Below are positions 45,282-53,710 of a stretch of 64,000 nt of DNA, one piece after another. The DNA lies in assembly GCA_900318535.1 (NCBI GenBank), contig ONKU01000001.1, positions 186,001-250,000 on the forward strand, written 5' to 3'. Position 1 is the stretch's first letter. Every line of letters starts with the position of its first letter. This stretch comes from an uncultured Prevotellaceae bacterium. GTDB lineage: Bacteria; Bacteroidota; Bacteroidia; Bacteroidales; Muribaculaceae. The translations under genes and the position numbers were made by a program. Below the pieces are notes generated by a model. It was not told the origin of the DNA and ran no database searches. It saw nothing but the letters and a program-made list of their open reading frames with translations.

Positions 45282-45494
45282 TTACTTCGACTTTTTGACC
45301 TGTGCAACTTTATCAGCACATTTTTTCGCAGAATTTTTCTCGGGCTTGCGGCAAATATCCTGTAACTTGCAAGAAGCACAAGCGGTTAGGACCGTCTCGC
45401 GGTCGTGGGCAGCACGCCACAAGGCGCGCCCGACGGCAAACACGGCAGCCGCCACAATCAATCCGGCCAACAAATACTGGACTAAATCATTCAT
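45282..45494 (-). CDS. Small Cys-containing membrane protein
   Basis: A 70-residue protein with one N-terminal membrane helix (YLLAGLIVAAAVFAVGRAL) and a basic cytoplasmic tail carrying four cysteines, including CASCKLQDIC. It resembles in layout the small FeoB-associated Cys-rich membrane proteins, but no feo gene is near and the match is only general. It sits 10 bp downstream of topB and 22 bp upstream of tRNA-Cys, all on the minus strand, so the three may share a transcript. Function unknown; metal binding is possible. Confidence 0.7.
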   Translation of the reverse strand: MNDLVQYLLAGLIVAAAVFAVGRALWRAAHDRETVLTACASCKLQDICRKPEKNSAKKCADKVAQVKKSK

Positions 45495-45504
45495 AGCACC
45501 GACA

Positions 45505-47583
45505 TCACTTGACTTTAAAATTCTTCTTGACCAGGCGAGAGAGCTTGGCAGGCGTCAGATCGGCAGGATAATCGGCAAACGGCAACACGGTGTGGCAGCC
45601 GTTCCTGTACTCACTGCAGCCATAAGCGGTTTTCCCTTTGACCAGATGGCCCTTGCCGCACACGGGACACGGAATCTCCTCAATGCTCTTGAGGCGAGGC
45701 GCACGTGCCTTCTTGGGCTTCTCTTCCCCACCCGACGGCGATTTGGGTTTGGCAGGTTTGCCTTGCTCGACGGCAATGCTGCCGCCGGTATTGTCCCGCA
45801 GCACATTGAGCACAATCTCACCTATCATCTGCTTCAATTCCTCGATGAATTGCGCAGGGTTGTACTCGCCACGTTCTATTTCGCGCAACTTTTTCTCCCA
45901 CAAGCCAGTAAGTGCCGCACTTTTAAGCAAAGGTTCATGTATTGTATCGATAAGTTGGATACCTGCCAACGTGGGAGCAAGGCTCTTGCGCTCCTTGCGG
46001 ATGTAGCGGCGCTTGAACAGCGTTTCGATGATGGCTGCACGCGTCGAGGGGCGCCCGATGCCGTTCTCCTTCATCGCATCGCGCAGTTCATCGTCGTCAA
46101 CCATTTTGCCTGCCGTTTCCATCGCACGCAGCAAGGTGCCCTCGGTGTAGGGCTTCGGTGGCTGGGTGGTACGCTTGAGCACCGAAGGCTCGTGGGGACC
46201 GCTTTCTCCTTTCTCGAAGTGCGGCATCACGCCATTATCCTCATCTTCAGGCTTTTCCTTGCTTTCTTCTTCAGCATTCTTGTCACCCGGCTTGTTATAG
46301 AGGTCACGCCATCCCGGTTTGAGGATCTCTTTGCCCGTGGCCTTAAAGCCATATTCACCCACCTCGGCCATCACGGTCGTCGTATTAAACTCACAATCAG
46401 GATAAAAAGCCGCAATAAAGCGAATGGCGATAAGGTGATAGACACGCTTCTCCTCGGGCGTCATCGCCACAGTAGCAGGATTGACATTGGTGGGGATAAT
46501 GGCATGGTGGTCTGTCACCTTGCTGTTGTCAAACACCTTCTTGCTCTTGGGTAACTTATTGAGCGACAGCACAGGAGCCGTCAGGTTGGAATAAGGCACC
46601 ATGGCCTGCATGATGCCAGGAATCTGCGGATAGATGTCGTCGCTCAGGTAAGTCGTATCGACACGTGGATAGGTCGTCACCTTTTTCTCGTACAGTGACT
46701 GGATGGTCTTGAGGGCATCGTCGGCCGACATACCGAACTTCTTGTTGCACTCCACCTGCAGACTCGTCAAGTCGAACAAGCGGGGCGGGGCCTCCCGTCC
46801 CTTCTTGGTCTCCACCGAAGTCACCGCGAGCGGCAACTGCTTGATTTGTGCAACGATATCGTTTGCCTCGCCCTCGGTTTTGAAGCGGCCGCGCGTGCTG
46901 TTGAAGGTCACGCCACGGTATTTGGTCTTCAGCTCCCAATAATTCTCGGGGACAAAATTCTCTATCTCGCGCTGGCGAGCGACAATCATCGCAAGCGTGG
47001 GTGTCTGGACGCGGCCCACCGAGAGCACATCGCGCGAACGCGAATACTTCAAGGTATAAAGGCGCGTGGCATTCATGCCCAAAATCCAGTCTCCGATGGC
47101 GCGTGACAAGCCTGCAAAATACAGGTTATCAAAGTCTTTGGCATCCTTCAACTCCTGAAACCCCTTGCGGATACTCTCGTCGGTCAAGGAGGAGATCCAC
47201 AACCGCTTGACGGGTTTTGCGCATTCGGCTTTCTGATACACCCAACGCTGAATGAGCTCACCCTCTTGCCCGGCATCACCGCAGTTAATCACCTCATCGG
47301 CACTGGCAATCAGGTGCTTGATGACATCGAATTGCTTCTTGATGCCCTCATCGTCTTTCAGTTTGATGCCAAAGCGCTGAGGTATCATGGGCAACTGCCC
47401 CAGACTCCACCTTTTCCATTGGTCAGTGTAGTCATTGGGCTCCTTGAGCTCGCACAGATGCCCGAAAGTCCACGTCACCTGATAGCCATTGCCCTCAAAA
47501 TAGCCGTCGTGCCTGTCGTTGGCACCGAGCAATCGGGCAATGTCACGAGCCACACTGGGTTTCTCTGTAACGCAAACTTTCAT
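45505..47583 (-). CDS. topB: DNA topoisomerase III
   Basis: A 692-residue type IA topoisomerase that decatenates replication and recombination intermediates, often with RecQ. Seen: the Toprim domain (VTEKPSVARDIARLLG; NCGDAGQEGELI with its acidic metal site), SVGRVQTPTLAMIV, the active-site tyrosine in TTYPRVDTTYLS, and GRPSTRAAIIETLF. A Lys/Pro linker (~620-650) leads to one C-terminal Cys zinc-binding module (CPVCGKGHLVKG...GCSEYRNGC). In Bacteroidales such TopB proteins also occur on mobile elements, but nothing around this copy suggests one. Confidence 0.95.
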   Translation of the reverse strand: MKVCVTEKPSVARDIARLLGANDRHDGYFEGNGYQVTWTFGHLCELKEPNDYTDQWKRWSLGQLPMIPQRFGIKLKDDEGIKKQFDVIKHLIASADEVINCGDAGQEGELIQRWVYQKAECAKPVKRLWISSLTDESIRKGFQELKDAKDFDNLYFAGLSRAIGDWILGMNATRLYTLKYSRSRDVLSVGRVQTPTLAMIVARQREIENFVPENYWELKTKYRGVTFNSTRGRFKTEGEANDIVAQIKQLPLAVTSVETKKGREAPPRLFDLTSLQVECNKKFGMSADDALKTIQSLYEKKVTTYPRVDTTYLSDDIYPQIPGIMQAMVPYSNLTAPVLSLNKLPKSKKVFDNSKVTDHHAIIPTNVNPATVAMTPEEKRVYHLIAIRFIAAFYPDCEFNTTTVMAEVGEYGFKATGKEILKPGWRDLYNKPGDKNAEEESKEKPEDEDNGVMPHFEKGESGPHEPSVLKRTTQPPKPYTEGTLLRAMETAGKMVDDDELRDAMKENGIGRPSTRAAIIETLFKRRYIRKERKSLAPTLAGIQLIDTIHEPLLKSAALTGLWEKKLREIERGEYNPAQFIEELKQMIGEIVLNVLRDNTGGSIAVEQGKPAKPKSPSGGEEKPKKARAPRLKSIEEIPCPVCGKGHLVKGKTAYGCSEYRNGCHTVLPFADYPADLTPAKLSRLVKKNFKVK

Positions 47584-47644
47584 TATATTTCAGTTTCTAG
47601 TTTCTAGTTGATTGCACTATTCAACTTAAAGGAATAGTTTAATT

Positions 47645-48442
47645 CTATTCGCCGAGTTTTTGGGCCTTGGCCTCATTCCAGAGCTCGTCCATCTCGGCAA
47701 GAGTCAACTCGTTGACGTGACGGCCTTGCTCGTTGGCCTTCTGCTCGATGTAGTTGAATCGGGCGATGAATTTGCGGTTGGTGCGTTCCAGTGCATTGTC
47801 GGGTCGCACGTTATAAAGGCGTGCAGCATTGACCAGCGAGAAGAAGAGATCTCCAAATTCCTTTTCACGGTCGACCTCGCTGTTACCCTTCAATTCGGCC
47901 TCCACCTCGTTGAATTCCTCACGCACCTTGTCCCAGACGTCCTCGCGCTGCTGCCAGTCAAATCCCACATTGGCGGCCTTCTCCTGTACTCGCTCCGCCT
48001 TGATGAGTGACGGCAGACTGCGTGGTACCCCACTGAGTACCATCTTGTTACCGTCTTTTTCACTCATCTTGATCAGTTCCCAGTTCTTGAGAACCTGAGC
48101 CGCAGTATCGGCTTTTTCGTCGCCAAAGACATGCGGATGACGGTAAACCAGCTTCTCGCACAGGGCATCACACACATCGGCGATGTCAAATTTCCCTTTC
48201 TCGTCTCCGATTTTTGCATAAAAGACAATGTGTAACAGCACGTCGCCCAGCTCCTTACGGATTTTATCATCGTCCTCGCCCATAATGGCGTCGGCAAGTT
48301 CCATGGTTTCCTCGATGGTGTTGGGACGCAAGCTCTCGTTGGTCTGTTTCCGGTCCCAGGGGCATTTCACGCGCAACTCGTCCAAAATGTCGAGCAGGCG
48401 GCCAAAGGCCTCCAATTTCTTCTCTCTGCTGTTGTCAGGCAT
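47645..48442 (-). CDS. mazG: Nucleoside triphosphate pyrophosphohydrolase
   Basis: A 265-residue MazG that hydrolyses NTPs and dNTPs to monophosphates, cleaning aberrant nucleotides. Seen: two MazG domains; the first has KCPWDRKQT, TIEETMELADAI and ELGDVLLHIVFYA (the acidic Mg2+ site), the second REEFNEVEAEL and EFGDLFFSLVNAARL. The frame is open upstream to 48610, but that would run through the palindromic promoter; MPDNSREKKLEAF at 48442 is the family start. It is divergent from the Porin O/P gene. Confidence 0.95.
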   Translation of the reverse strand: MPDNSREKKLEAFGRLLDILDELRVKCPWDRKQTNESLRPNTIEETMELADAIMGEDDDKIRKELGDVLLHIVFYAKIGDEKGKFDIADVCDALCEKLVYRHPHVFGDEKADTAAQVLKNWELIKMSEKDGNKMVLSGVPRSLPSLIKAERVQEKAANVGFDWQQREDVWDKVREEFNEVEAELKGNSEVDREKEFGDLFFSLVNAARLYNVRPDNALERTNRKFIARFNYIEQKANEQGRHVNELTLAEMDELWNEAKAQKLGE

Positions 48443-48474
48443 GTTGTTGTATTGATAAATCAATGAATAATTGC

Positions 48475-48513
48475 GCAAATTTACACAGAATTCGGAATTC
48501 AGTGTAAATTTGC
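48475..48513. promoter_or_regulatory. 39-bp palindrome with divergent promoters, mazG / porin
   Basis: A near-perfect palindrome centred on 48494: 18 of 19 opposed pairs match. It contains the minus box TAAATTTG (complement of 48476-48483) for mazG and the identical plus box (48505-48512) for the porin gene. The middle is AGAATTC-G-GAATTCA. It leaves a 33-base leader to mazG and a 27-base leader to the porin gene. A related sequence lies at 7851-7889. Confidence 0.7.
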
Positions 48514-48539
48514 AGCCAGATTTTTTTAAATACCACATC

Positions 48540-49760
48540 ATGAAAACTAAATTGAATAAGAAAGCATTCTTTCTCGCCCTATTCACCAGCCTGCTGACAT
48601 TGACAGCCATGGCTCAGGGCAACAACACACGCATGGGCGGTGACGACGAGGATACAGAATCCCTGGCCGAGCGCATCTTCAATCTCGAGAAAAAGACCAA
48701 CGCCTTTAACTTCCACATCAACTTCGCATCAAGCCTGATGGCCGAGGACGCACATCACGGCGAATGGGACACCCGCTTCATCTGCCGTGACCTGCGCCTT
48801 GACATCAAGGGTGACATCACGCCCAAGGTCTTCTACCGTCTGCGCCACCAATTCAATATCAACCAGAATGCCAAGGGATTAGACCGATTTGCCAAAGCCA
48901 CCGACATCATGATGGTGGGCTACCGCCCCAGTAGCAAGGTGGAAATCGCCGCTGGCAAGCTGTGCCAGATTTGGGGCGGCTTTGAGTATGACCAGAACCC
49001 GATGGAGATCTACCGCTACAGTGATTTGGTGGAAATGATGGACATCTTCATGGCCGGAGCGATGGTGAGCTACCACCCCATTCCCAGCCAAGAGTTGGCC
49101 CTGCAGGTTACCAACAGCTATAATGACTCGTTCAACGAGGAACTGGGCGTTGGCCCCCAAGTGGTGTCCAGCGACCTGATGAAACCCGAAAGGCTGAGCC
49201 GTAGCCGCGCGCCGCTCACCTATATTGTGAACTGGAACGGCAACCTCTTTCACAACCAGTTGCAGACCCGCTGGGCATGGGGCATCCAGACCCAGGCCAA
49301 GCACAAATACTCCCGCATGTGGACCCTGGGACAACAGCTCAATCTGCCCAATTACCAGCTGTATCTCGACTATTATGGCGAATGGGATGATGTGGACCGC
49401 CTGCACTATGCGACCATTGATCTGCAAGACATGCTTGCACCAGGCTCGACCCACGCGGGCAAGGTGCACAGTCACTCGCTGGTTGCCAAGATGAACTGGC
49501 AGTTTGCGCCCAAGTGGAACCTGATGCTCAAGGGCACCTACGAGACGACGAGCATGGCACGCATCGAGGAACTGCACAACTACCGCAAATCGATTGGCTA
49601 CCTGGGCAGTCTGGAGTACTGGCCCCTGCCGAAGCACGATTTCCGCGTCTTTCTCGCCTACCTTGGACATAAATACAATTTCAACAAGTACTGCAACCTC
49701 AACAGCTACAGCACCAACCGTGTGGAGTTGGGCTTCATGTACCGCATCAAGTGCTACTAA
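48540..49760 (+). CDS. Porin O/P family outer-membrane protein
   Basis: A 406-residue beta-barrel porin of the Porin_O_P type (PF07396), related to phosphate-selective OprO/OprP, expected in the outer membrane. Seen: a signal peptide (KKAFFLALFTSLLTLTAMAQ), a short coiled stretch (ESLAERIFNLEKKT), then repeated amphipathic beta strands (RFICRDLRLDIKGDITPKVFYRLRH) and a C-terminal strand ending in an aromatic residue (VELGFMYRIKCY). The upstream open frame from 48471 crosses the promoter, so ATG 48540 is used. Specificity cannot be inferred; no phosphate genes are nearby. Confidence 0.88.
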   Translation: MKTKLNKKAFFLALFTSLLTLTAMAQGNNTRMGGDDEDTESLAERIFNLEKKTNAFNFHINFASSLMAEDAHHGEWDTRFICRDLRLDIKGDITPKVFYRLRHQFNINQNAKGLDRFAKATDIMMVGYRPSSKVEIAAGKLCQIWGGFEYDQNPMEIYRYSDLVEMMDIFMAGAMVSYHPIPSQELALQVTNSYNDSFNEELGVGPQVVSSDLMKPERLSRSRAPLTYIVNWNGNLFHNQLQTRWAWGIQTQAKHKYSRMWTLGQQLNLPNYQLYLDYYGEWDDVDRLHYATIDLQDMLAPGSTHAGKVHSHSLVAKMNWQFAPKWNLMLKGTYETTSMARIEELHNYRKSIGYLGSLEYWPLPKHDFRVFLAYLGHKYNFNKYCNLNSYSTNRVELGFMYRIKCY

Positions 49761-49819
49761 GCGTAAGGCTTGAAAAGCACAGTGTCAACAAGTTGGAGTG
49801 GTGATTTCAAGATTTTTTG

Positions 49820-49827
49820 TATATTTG
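49820..49827 (+). promoter_or_regulatory. Promoter box of metallophosphoesterase gene
   Basis: TATATTTG, 31 bp before ATG 49859; TTGG lies at 49793-49796 with a longer than usual 23-bp spacer. Confidence 0.5.
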
Positions 49828-49858
49828 TGGCCCTAAACAACAAAGGCATTAACTACTT

Positions 49859-50947
49859 ATGGCAAAATTCTTCATCATAGCGCTGACCGTGATGCTGGTC
49901 ATGCAGGGGTTCGTATCGTGGCACGTGTGGCGCGTGCTGCCTTTCTCGACGCCTGTCAAGCTTATCGTTCTCGTGCTCATGCTGCTGGCACTTGCCTGCA
50001 TGGTGCTGCAATTCAAGAGCGACAGCCTGCCGCTGGGCATGGCCACTGCAATGTATGAGATCGGCAACTCATGGCTGATCATCATGTTCTACCTGCTGAT
50101 GGCCTTCCTCGTGCTCGACATCGGGCGGCTGGTGCACCTGGTGCCTGCCACATGGCTTCGCGGCAATGCCATCACCTCGCTGGTGTTGACGGGATTGATG
50201 CTGGTCACCTTTATTGCAGGAAATATCCATTACCACAACAAGCAAAGGCAGGAAATCAACCTCACAACTGACAAACATCTTGAGCGACCGCTGAAAATCG
50301 TGATGCTGAGCGACTTGCACGCCGGATTCCATAACCGCCGTGCCGAGGTTGGGCGCTGGGTGAACATGATCAATGCCGAGAAAGCCGACCTTATCCTAAT
50401 CGCCGGCGACATGATTGACGGCAACGTGCGCCCTCTGCTGGCACAGGGAACTGCCGAAGAGCTGCAGCGCCTCAACGCTCCCACTATCGCATGCCTGGGC
50501 AATCACGAATACATCACCGGCATTGACAAGGCACTGAACTTGCTGGAACAAACGGGCATCCGCATCCTGCGCGACAAGAGCATCAGCGTAGGCGACGTGA
50601 CCATCATTGGACGTGACGACCGCAGCAACCGCAGCCGCAAAAGCATTGCTCAGCTCATGCGAGGCGTTACGCGTGGCGATTACATCATTCTGCTTGACCA
50701 CCAGCCATTTAACCTGGCTGAAGCCGAGCAAAACGGTGTAGACCTGCAGCTGAGCGGCCATACCCACCGCGGCCAGGTTTGGCCTTTGAACTGGGTGACC
50801 AAGAAGATGTATGAGTGTGATTACGGCCAGTGGCGCAGGGGCAAGACAGATTATTATGTGAGCTCGGGTATGGGCATCTGGGGCGGTAAATTCCGCATCG
50901 GCACCGACTCGGAGTATGCTGTCATTACTGTCACGCCTAACAAGTGA
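49859..50947 (+). CDS. Membrane-anchored metallophosphoesterase
   Basis: A 362-residue protein with about four membrane helices in residues 1-125, followed by a calcineurin-like phosphoesterase domain. Seen: metal-binding motifs SDLHAGFH (D-x-H), IAGDMIDGN (GD), CLGNHEY (GNHE) and LSGHTHRGQVWPL (GHxH). This matches the YkuE-like family, some members of which act on cell-envelope lipids. Its substrate is unknown. A monocistronic layout is likely, with its own promoter box. Confidence 0.9.
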   Translation: MAKFFIIALTVMLVMQGFVSWHVWRVLPFSTPVKLIVLVLMLLALACMVLQFKSDSLPLGMATAMYEIGNSWLIIMFYLLMAFLVLDIGRLVHLVPATWLRGNAITSLVLTGLMLVTFIAGNIHYHNKQRQEINLTTDKHLERPLKIVMLSDLHAGFHNRRAEVGRWVNMINAEKADLILIAGDMIDGNVRPLLAQGTAEELQRLNAPTIACLGNHEYITGIDKALNLLEQTGIRILRDKSISVGDVTIIGRDDRSNRSRKSIAQLMRGVTRGDYIILLDHQPFNLAEAEQNGVDLQLSGHTHRGQVWPLNWVTKKMYECDYGQWRRGKTDYYVSSGMGIWGGKFRIGTDSEYAVITVTPNK

Positions 50948-50995
50948 TGGAGCGGCCATGGCAGAGCCGTGGCACAGAGTGACTTAAGGTCACAA

Positions 50996-51859
50996 TCATT
51001 TCCATTTCTTGGGGGAAACGCCGACTGCTTCCTTGAAATACTTGCCGAAGAAGGACTGGTTGGGGAAATGCAGCTCGTCGGCGATTTGTTGGATAGAGTA
51101 ACGGCCGCTGCGCAACATTGTCTTGGCCTCCAGGATAACATAATCCTTAATCCATTTTGTCGGGTGCCGTCCCGTTTTCTCGTAGATGACGTGGGACATG
51201 TACTTGAGCGAGAGGCCCATCTGGGCGGCATAGAAGCCCACGTCACGGTGCTCGCGGTAATTCTCGTGCACACATTGCAGGAAACGCGCGACAATCTCGT
51301 CTTGCCGTGACGGTTTGGCATCGGGGTTACTATTCCCTGCCTGCCCTATGATGCTGCCCATGAGGTTGAGACAACTGGCAATACTCTCTTCCCTATTGCG
51401 GGCAAAGGCATTATTGAGCATGATGGTCCTCATCATGCCATAAACCTGCTTCAACATCGTCATGTGCTCGCCATGCAGCTTCCAAGTCACCACTGGCTGG
51501 TCTTGTTGCTGCATAGTAGTCATGCTGCAGGAGAATAACATGAGGATTACACGGGCATCGTCACTCACCGCCACACGCTCAAGCATCGCGTTTGCTCCAA
51601 TCAAGGCACAGCAGCCAGCTTTCACGACCGAATCATGGAAGTTGACATTTAAGCCGACTTCGCCGCTCTCGACAATGAGCAAATGAGGCATGGATAACTT
51701 CATGGGGAAACGTCCTGGAACGCTTTGCGCCTCAGAGTGTGCCAACGGCGATGCCAGACTGTCCATAATCAGCATTTTGTCACCCAGGGTAACGGCTGTA
51801 TCGTTGACAGGCAGTATCGACTTGTTGAACAGATTTAGTGCTTGTTCCTCCATTTCCAT
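50996..51859 (-). CDS. AraC family transcriptional regulator
   Basis: A 287-residue regulator with an N-terminal beta-rich sensing region and a C-terminal AraC/XylS DNA-binding domain (~180-287). Seen: DVGFYAAQMGLSLKYMSHVIYEKTGRHPTKWIKDYVI for the first helix-turn-helix (quoted as DVGFYAAQMG and GRHPTKWIKD) and IQQIADELHFPNQSFFGKYF for the second, ending VGVSPKKWK. It is transcribed away from the DMT-type gene at 51963, a plausible target because both promoters share a 103-bp gap. Confidence 0.93.
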   Translation of the reverse strand: MEMEEQALNLFNKSILPVNDTAVTLGDKMLIMDSLASPLAHSEAQSVPGRFPMKLSMPHLLIVESGEVGLNVNFHDSVVKAGCCALIGANAMLERVAVSDDARVILMLFSCSMTTMQQQDQPVVTWKLHGEHMTMLKQVYGMMRTIMLNNAFARNREESIASCLNLMGSIIGQAGNSNPDAKPSRQDEIVARFLQCVHENYREHRDVGFYAAQMGLSLKYMSHVIYEKTGRHPTKWIKDYVILEAKTMLRSGRYSIQQIADELHFPNQSFFGKYFKEAVGVSPKKWK

Positions 51860-51875
51860 TCAGTGATTGGGAGTG

Positions 51876-51923
51876 CAAATATAGGCAAAAATGGTTAGAA
51901 GTCAGAATAAATGACTAATTTTG
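51876..51923. promoter_or_regulatory. Divergent promoter boxes, araC-type / DMT gene
   Basis: Minus box TATATTTG (complement of 51876-51883) and plus box TAATTTTG (51916-51923). The ATGs lie at 51859 (minus) and 51963 (plus). Confidence 0.5.
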
Positions 51924-51962
51924 CGCCGCAAAAAAACAATAATCTTGAATAACGAATAAGGC

Positions 51963-52346
51963 ATGCATCACCTGCAACAATTTTACACCATCGGACTGCT
52001 CATCGTGTCCAACATCTTCATGACATTTGCCTGGTACGGGCATTTGAAGCTGCAACAAATCAAGGTCTTCACCGACAATACCCCGCTCTATGTCATCATC
52101 CTGCTCTCATGGCTGCTGGCACTGCCCGAGTACTCGTGCCAGGTTCCTGCCAACCGCATTGGCTTTGAAGGCAACGGAGGCCCGTTCTCGCTCATGCAGC
52201 TCAAGGTGATCCAGGAGGTGGTATCTCTAACGGTGTTTACCGTGTTTATCACGGTTTTCTTCCAGGGAGAATCGTTGCGCTGGAATCATTTGGCAGGATT
52301 CATCTGCCTGGTGATGGCGGTGTTCTTCGTCTTCCACAAGTGGTAA
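51963..52346 (+). CDS. DMT family protein (DUF486)
   Basis: A 127-residue inner-membrane protein of the DUF486/DMT_6 family (PF04342), half the size of typical drug/metabolite transporters. Seen: four hydrophobic segments and the family marks TFAWYGHLK, ALPEYSCQVPANRIG and LQLKVIQEV-like FSLMQLKVIQEVVSL. The transport substrate is unknown. It is divergent from an AraC regulator that may control it, and converges on DUF2284 with a 6-bp gap. Confidence 0.9.
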   Translation: MHHLQQFYTIGLLIVSNIFMTFAWYGHLKLQQIKVFTDNTPLYVIILLSWLLALPEYSCQVPANRIGFEGNGGPFSLMQLKVIQEVVSLTVFTVFITVFFQGESLRWNHLAGFICLVMAVFFVFHKW

Positions 52347-52352
52347 CGGCAC

Positions 52353-52907
52353 TCACGGCTCAAACAAGGCCGTGACCAGTGTAATGTGCTTGGGCAACGA
52401 GCCGTCGGTGCTCCATTCCAGGTCGATACCCAGCAAGTCACGCGTCATCGCGACGATGTCAAAACCGACCGACTCCAGCGAGTGACGCAGTTTGTCGGGA
52501 TAGCGGCAAGGCTTGCCTTCAACACGGGTGCAACCCTCGGGGCACAGCACACAACGAAAAGTAAAACAACGGCTGCCAGGCAGTTCACGTTCCATTTCAT
52601 ACAATTGCGGCAGCAAGGTTTTCCACACCTCATTCATCGCTTCGCGGCCCGTTGCCGTCGATTGTTCGGCGGAAGTGCAAGCGGCACGGGTCTCCTCGTC
52701 AAACTCGATGGTCGTGCCCATCAGTTTCACGGTCTTGTAGCCATCGCTGACTGTGCAGGGGTCAAAGTCAAATGGCGGACAGCCCCACGACGTGCCATAA
52801 CCCGGACATTGCAGGCAATAGGCACCGATGCGCTCCACGTCACGATAGCGACGGATGAACTCATCGGCAGCAATGGTCACCTCTTTAGTCTTCACTGAAT
52901 ACTTCAT
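52353..52907 (-). CDS. DUF2284 putative metal-binding protein
   Basis: A 184-residue cytoplasmic protein of the DUF2284 family (PF10050), rich in cysteines. Seen: YCLQCPGYGTSWGCPPFDFDPC near residues 30-55 (quoted pieces CLQCPGYG and WGCPPFD), then CFTFRCVLCPEGCTRV and KPCRYP. The Cys spacing suggests an iron-sulfur or zinc site. Function unknown. The box at 52913-52920 on the minus strand ends 5 bp before its ATG, so a leaderless mRNA is likely. Confidence 0.88.
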   Translation of the reverse strand: MKYSVKTKEVTIAADEFIRRYRDVERIGAYCLQCPGYGTSWGCPPFDFDPCTVSDGYKTVKLMGTTIEFDEETRAACTSAEQSTATGREAMNEVWKTLLPQLYEMERELPGSRCFTFRCVLCPEGCTRVEGKPCRYPDKLRHSLESVGFDIVAMTRDLLGIDLEWSTDGSLPKHITLVTALFEP

Positions 52908-52912
52908 GGTTG

Positions 52913-52940
52913 CAAAATTAGGCGATAGTGATTACCTTTG
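52913..52940. promoter_or_regulatory. Back-to-back promoters, DUF2284 / HAD gene
   Basis: Minus box TAATTTTG (complement of 52913-52920) and plus box TACCTTTG (52933-52940) within one small, partly palindromic 34-bp stretch ending TTGCAA on both strands. The two boxes are only 12 bp apart, closer than at the other divergent gaps. Confidence 0.55.
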
Positions 52941-52968
52941 CAAGTGATTTTCAAAAAAATGACACATC

Positions 52969-53610
52969 ATGGATACAAACAACAATAAGATGCACGTCGT
53001 GTTTGACCTGGGCGGCGTTGTGTTCCGCCTGGACAAGATGATTGCCATCCAGCGGTTCAAGGAAATCGGCGTTGAACGGGTCGAGGAGTTTCTTGACGAT
53101 TATGCCCAGAAAGGCATTTTCGGGGACCTCGAGGCCGGCAAACTCACTGCCGAGCAATACCGCGACGAGTTGAGCCGCATAGTGGGCAAACTATTGACAA
53201 TGGAGCAGTTGGAATATGCCTGGACGGGATATGCCGCAGAGCTGTATCAGCGCAACTTCGATGCCCTGCTGCGATTGCGGCAGGAAGGGTTTCCCGTTGC
53301 CCTGCTGTCTAATACCAACCCCTTCATGATGCGATGGGCACGCAGCAATGAGTTTGACGGCCACGGCAATGGCCTGGACCACTACTTTGACCGCCTGTAC
53401 CTGAGCTACGAAATGCGCATGATGAAGCCATCACCTGAAATTTTCAAGGCGATGATTGACGGCGAACAAACCGTCCCCGAGGACATCCTGTTCATTGACG
53501 ACAGCGCCCGCAACTGCGAGGCTGCAGCCGCCTTGGGCATCCAGGCCCTTAACCCCGACAACGGCGGCGACTGGCGAGGCGATGTCTTCTCTATCTTGGG
53601 AATCGACTAG
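52969..53610 (+). CDS. HAD family phosphatase
   Basis: A 213-residue haloacid dehalogenase-type hydrolase (HAD-IA). Seen: motif I FDLGGVVFRLD, a helical cap region (~20-95), motif II ALLSNTNPF, the motif III lysine in MMKPSPEIF, and motif IV DILFIDDSARNCEAA. Length and cap fit small-molecule phosphatases such as the YihX type (alpha-D-glucose-1-phosphate), but the substrate is not assigned. The TAG stop (53608-53610) lies inside the first unit of the CTAGA repeat. Confidence 0.92.
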   Translation: MDTNNNKMHVVFDLGGVVFRLDKMIAIQRFKEIGVERVEEFLDDYAQKGIFGDLEAGKLTAEQYRDELSRIVGKLLTMEQLEYAWTGYAAELYQRNFDALLRLRQEGFPVALLSNTNPFMMRWARSNEFDGHGNGLDHYFDRLYLSYEMRMMKPSPEIFKAMIDGEQTVPEDILFIDDSARNCEAAAALGIQALNPDNGGDWRGDVFSILGID

Positions 53611-53651
53611 ATGTTCTAGAGAATCTAGGTATTCTAGATTGTCTAGAATAA
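53607..53651. repeat. CTAGA 9-bp tandem repeat (locus 2)
   Basis: Five consecutive 9-bp units: CTAGATGTT, CTAGAGAAT, CTAGGTATT, CTAGATTGT, CTAGAATAA. The first supplies the stop codon of the HAD gene. Same period and core as 33945-33980. Confidence 0.8.
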
Positions 53652-53655
53652 CACA

Positions 53656-53687
53656 AACAGGGTGGCCCCGATGGGGACCACCCTGTT
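53656..53687. terminator. Bidirectional terminator, HAD / S9 peptidase
   Basis: A long stem (AACAGGGTGG opposite CCACCCTGTT, plus inner CCCC/GGGG) between two converging genes. Confidence 0.8.
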
Positions 53688-53710
53688 GTTTGGATTGATG
53701 AACTGTATTA

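Noticed and set aside
45505-47583. TopB as a marker of an integrative element
   Set aside because: No integrase, relaxase, conjugation genes or attachment repeats around it; the tRNA-Cys next to it is intact and has no visible duplicated 3' end in the window.
48443-48610. Upstream extension of the mazG frame
   Set aside because: It would translate through the palindromic divergent promoter; the conserved MazG start is at 48442.
49859-50947. Antisense small frames at the metallophosphoesterase gene
   Set aside because: Short, motif-free and fully covered by a gene with all four metallophosphoesterase motifs.
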